This document shows positions 31,738 through 33,602 of a stretch of DNA of 33,602 nucleotides, one piece after another. The notes beneath the pieces are model-generated. The model was not told the origin of the DNA, did no database searches, and worked only from the letters and a program-made list of their open reading frames with translations. Source of the DNA: Actinomycetota bacterium (GTDB lineage: Bacteria; Actinomycetota; Acidimicrobiia; IMCC26256; PALSA-610); contig SXIR01000049.1 of NCBI GenBank assembly GCA_005772765.1, positions 1-33,602 on the forward strand, written 5' to 3'. The position numbers were made by a program, and so were the translations under genes. Within the stretch, counting starts at the first letter, position 1. The number at the start of each line of letters is the position of its first letter.

Positions 31738-32907
31738 ATGAACGATTGGCCGACCGCGGACGATCGATCGCGCCGGGTCGACGGGCTGCGCGGGATCGCG
31801 GTGGCGCTGGTCGTCGTCTACCACCTCGCGATCAACGCGGCCCCCATGTCGATGACGTGGTTGCGCGACCTGATGTTCCAGGGCCGAGCGGGCGTGTGGG
31901 TGTTCTTCGTGCTGTCGGGGTATCTGATCTTTCTGCCGTTCGTCTCCGGTTTGTTGACCGGGACGACGGTGCCGACAATTCCGTTCCTCGTTCGCCGCGC
32001 CGCTCGCATCTATCCGGCCTACCTCGTGACCTTGCTCGTGCTGGCGATCGGGTTCGGCTACGGCAATCTGCACAGCGTGGGCGAATGGGTGCAGGCATTG
32101 ACACTGACGCAGAACTGGACCGGCGCCGCCTACGAACGCCAACTCGGAGTCCAGCAAGCGTGGAGCTTGGCGCTCGAGATGAACTTCTACTTGTTCGTGC
32201 CGGCCTTCGCCGCCGCCCTCACGATGTGGACGCGTCGGCTCGACGCAGCCGCCCGTCCGGTACGGATCTGGATCGCGCTGGGTGCGTTGGTGGTGGTGGG
32301 ATTCGGCTGGCAGCTCGGCGCTCGCGGCACGATCGTCGGTCTGTTCGTCTTGCCCAACTATTTCCCAGCCTTTGGCGCGGGCATGGCCCTCGCGCTCACC
32401 GCCGTGCAGCCACCGGTTCGCCTCCGCGCGATCATGGACGGCGTCGGCCGATACCGAGGCTGGTGTTGGCTCGCAGCCGCCGGATTGCTCGCGCTGCGCG
32501 CATGGGTGTTCACAGCTCCCGAGGGCTTCGACGCCAAGCAGGGCCCCGAAGCCCAGGCGTGGTTCTCGGTCTTCGGCGTCGTCCTCGTCGCGGCCACCGT
32601 GTGGTCGCTCGATCGCCCCGGGGTGATTGGCGGCCGGGCCCTCGCGTGGCTCGGCACCATCAGCTACGGCGTGTTCTTGTGGCACCTTGCCATCGTGCAG
32701 ACGTGGGCTCCGAGCGACTGGTTTGGAACCGACCCGACACTCGACGGCAACATCTTGGTCCGAGCCGCGCTCGTGGTGCCGTGCAGCATCGCAATCGGCG
32801 CGGCGAGTTGGTTCCTCGTCGAGCGCCGGTGCATCGCGTGGGGGCGTCGAGTCGGGCGTCCGGCGGTGACGGGCTCGGAACACCGACCGATCGACCTTCG
32901 GCGGTAG
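31738..32907 (+). CDS. Acyltransferase-3 family membrane protein (O-acetyltransferase-like)
   Basis: 389 aa, ATG one base after the preceding stop. About ten membrane helices. The signature start is RRVDGLRGIAVALVVVYHLAINAAP with Arg18 and His29, the paired motif R-x10-H of acyltransferase 3 proteins. Then AGVWVFFVLSGYLIFLPFV, FLVRRAARIYPAYLVTLL and VQQAWSLALEMNFYLFVPAFAAAL follow. Such proteins move acetyl or succinyl groups across the membrane to surface sugars. In an operon with AftD-like and mannosyltransferase genes it probably decorates the arabinan or mannan. Confidence 0.87.
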   Translation: MNDWPTADDRSRRVDGLRGIAVALVVVYHLAINAAPMSMTWLRDLMFQGRAGVWVFFVLSGYLIFLPFVSGLLTGTTVPTIPFLVRRAARIYPAYLVTLLVLAIGFGYGNLHSVGEWVQALTLTQNWTGAAYERQLGVQQAWSLALEMNFYLFVPAFAAALTMWTRRLDAAARPVRIWIALGALVVVGFGWQLGARGTIVGLFVLPNYFPAFGAGMALALTAVQPPVRLRAIMDGVGRYRGWCWLAAAGLLALRAWVFTAPEGFDAKQGPEAQAWFSVFGVVLVAATVWSLDRPGVIGGRALAWLGTISYGVFLWHLAIVQTWAPSDWFGTDPTLDGNILVRAALVVPCSIAIGAASWFLVERRCIAWGRRVGRPAVTGSEHRPIDLRR

Positions 32908-32978
32908 GCTGCTCGCCCGGTGCCGAGCGGTGTCGGGATCGCCGCCGCCGAGCTTGGATCAACCACCGATCTCCAGAC

Positions 32979-32988
32979 GACACGTGTC
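32979..32988. promoter_or_regulatory. GACACGTGTC palindrome before the flavoprotein gene
   Basis: A perfect 10-bp palindrome in the 123-bp gap 32908-33030, about 45 bp before the ATG at 33031. Its half-site GACAC resembles the arms of the palindrome at 20051. It may be a chance match. Nothing else recognisable lies in this gap. Confidence 0.2.
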
Positions 32989-33030
32989 CATCCGACCGGC
33001 CTGCGCCGGGCTCGGGTGGCTGAGGGCCCT

Positions 33031-33602
33031 ATGACGACAACTGACAGCGCCTCGGCCCGCGAATCCAGCTCCCCGCGTATCGTCGTGATCGGCGCGGGTC
33101 CGGCGGGGCTCACCGCGGCGTACCAACTCTCGAAGAGCGGCGTGACGAGCACGATCCTCGAATCCGACGACATCGTCGGCGGCATCAGCCGCACCGTCGA
33201 ACGCGACGGCTGGCGCTTCGACATCGGCGGGCATCGGTTCTTCACCAAGGTGAAACCCGTCGACGACCTCTGGTTCGAGATCCTGGGTGCCGACGAGTTT
33301 TTGCAGCGTCCCCGCATGAGCCGCATCTACTACCGAGGGAAGCTCTACGACTACCCTCTGCGCCCGCTCAACGTGCTCGGCAACATCGGACCGATCGAAG
33401 CGGTTCGCTGCGTGTTGTCCTATATCTGGGCGCGCATTCGGCCTCCGAAGGACCGGTCGAACCTCGAAGGCTTCTACATTGCGATGTTCGGTCGACGGTT
33501 GTACGGCCACTTCTTCGATCGTTACAACCAGAAGGTCTGGGGAGTTCCGACTCGCACCATCTCGGCTGACTTCGGCGCGCAGCGCGTGAAGGGCTTGTCA
33601 CT
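33031..33602 (+). CDS. UDP-galactopyranose mutase-like FAD/NAD(P)-binding protein, N-terminal part (cut by window edge)
   Basis: 190 codons seen; the gene runs off the right edge. ATG at 33031 is chosen because GAGGG lies four bases before it; a GTG at 33016 is in frame. The Rossmann FAD site is RIVVIGAGPAGLTAAYQLSKSG. Then GGISRTVERDGWRFDIGGHRFFTKV (the GG motif of amine oxidase/UGM-like flavoproteins) and RIYYRGKLYDYPLRPLNVL follow. This branch, close to UDP-galactopyranose mutase and protoporphyrinogen oxidase-like proteins, is common in polysaccharide clusters. A UGM role in supplying Galf would suit the neighbouring AftD-like gene, but only the start is visible. Confidence 0.75.
   Translation, partial: MTTTDSASARESSSPRIVVIGAGPAGLTAAYQLSKSGVTSTILESDDIVGGISRTVERDGWRFDIGGHRFFTKVKPVDDLWFEILGADEFLQRPRMSRIYYRGKLYDYPLRPLNVLGNIGPIEAVRCVLSYIWARIRPPKDRSNLEGFYIAMFGRRLYGHFFDRYNQKVWGVPTRTISADFGAQRVKGLS

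Overview
The window comes from a GC-rich, high-density actinobacterial chromosome, most likely a non-mycolate actinobacterium of the Acidimicrobiia/Ilumatobacter type. This rests on gene content, not on a marker gene: an AftD-type arabinofuranosyltransferase, an F420-type LLM oxidoreductase, an MDMPI (mycothiol-dependent isomerase) family protein, many CoA-transferase and lipid-catabolism proteins, and several promoters with a TANNNT -10 box only 7-9 nt from the start codon (leaderless genes). There are no rRNA or tRNA genes, CRISPR arrays, complete insertion sequences or prophage genes.

Region 1 (1-7240) is a CoA-thioester catabolic island. On the minus strand are three overlapping, paralogous amidohydrolase-like genes (3297 to 583), a hairpin terminator (519-567) and the start of a CaiB/BaiF CoA-transferase that runs off the left edge. 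Divergent from them are an Ltp2-like thiolase-fold protein, its DUF35 partner and a double-domain CaiB/BaiF CoA-transferase. One 19-bp palindrome (3319-3337) holds the -35 elements of both divergent promoters and is probably the operator of the whole island.

Region 2 (7277-18200) is housekeeping and stress related. It holds a proline-rich membrane-anchored protein, an MFS exporter, an MDMPI-family protein, a carboxymuconolactone decarboxylase/AhpD-like gene with an in-frame TGA, a DinG-type helicase, a FAD oxidoreductase, a deaminase, a Nudix hydrolase, a phosphopantetheinyl transferase, an AlkB-type dioxygenase, a GNAT acetyltransferase, a SnoaL-like protein and a small unknown protein. The most striking item is the AhpD-like gene (10346-10813, minus). 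Its TGA falls exactly on the second cysteine of a CxxC motif and is followed at the right distance by a bacterial SECIS-like hairpin, so it probably encodes a selenoprotein with a CxxU redox site.

Region 3 (18208-22797) pairs a D-aminoacylase-type amidohydrolase with a divergent zinc dehydrogenase, VOC protein and LLM oxidoreductase. A TGACAC-CC-GTGTCA palindrome lies before the dehydrogenase, and an 18-bp-period tandem repeat surrounds the LLM start.

Region 4 (22854 to the right edge) is a cell-envelope glycan operon: aftD, three further polytopic GT-C type glycosyltransferases, an acyltransferase-3 protein and the start of a UGM-like flavoprotein. The first four genes overlap by ATGA, implying tight translational coupling. 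A leaderless seven-codon ORF precedes and overlaps aftD.
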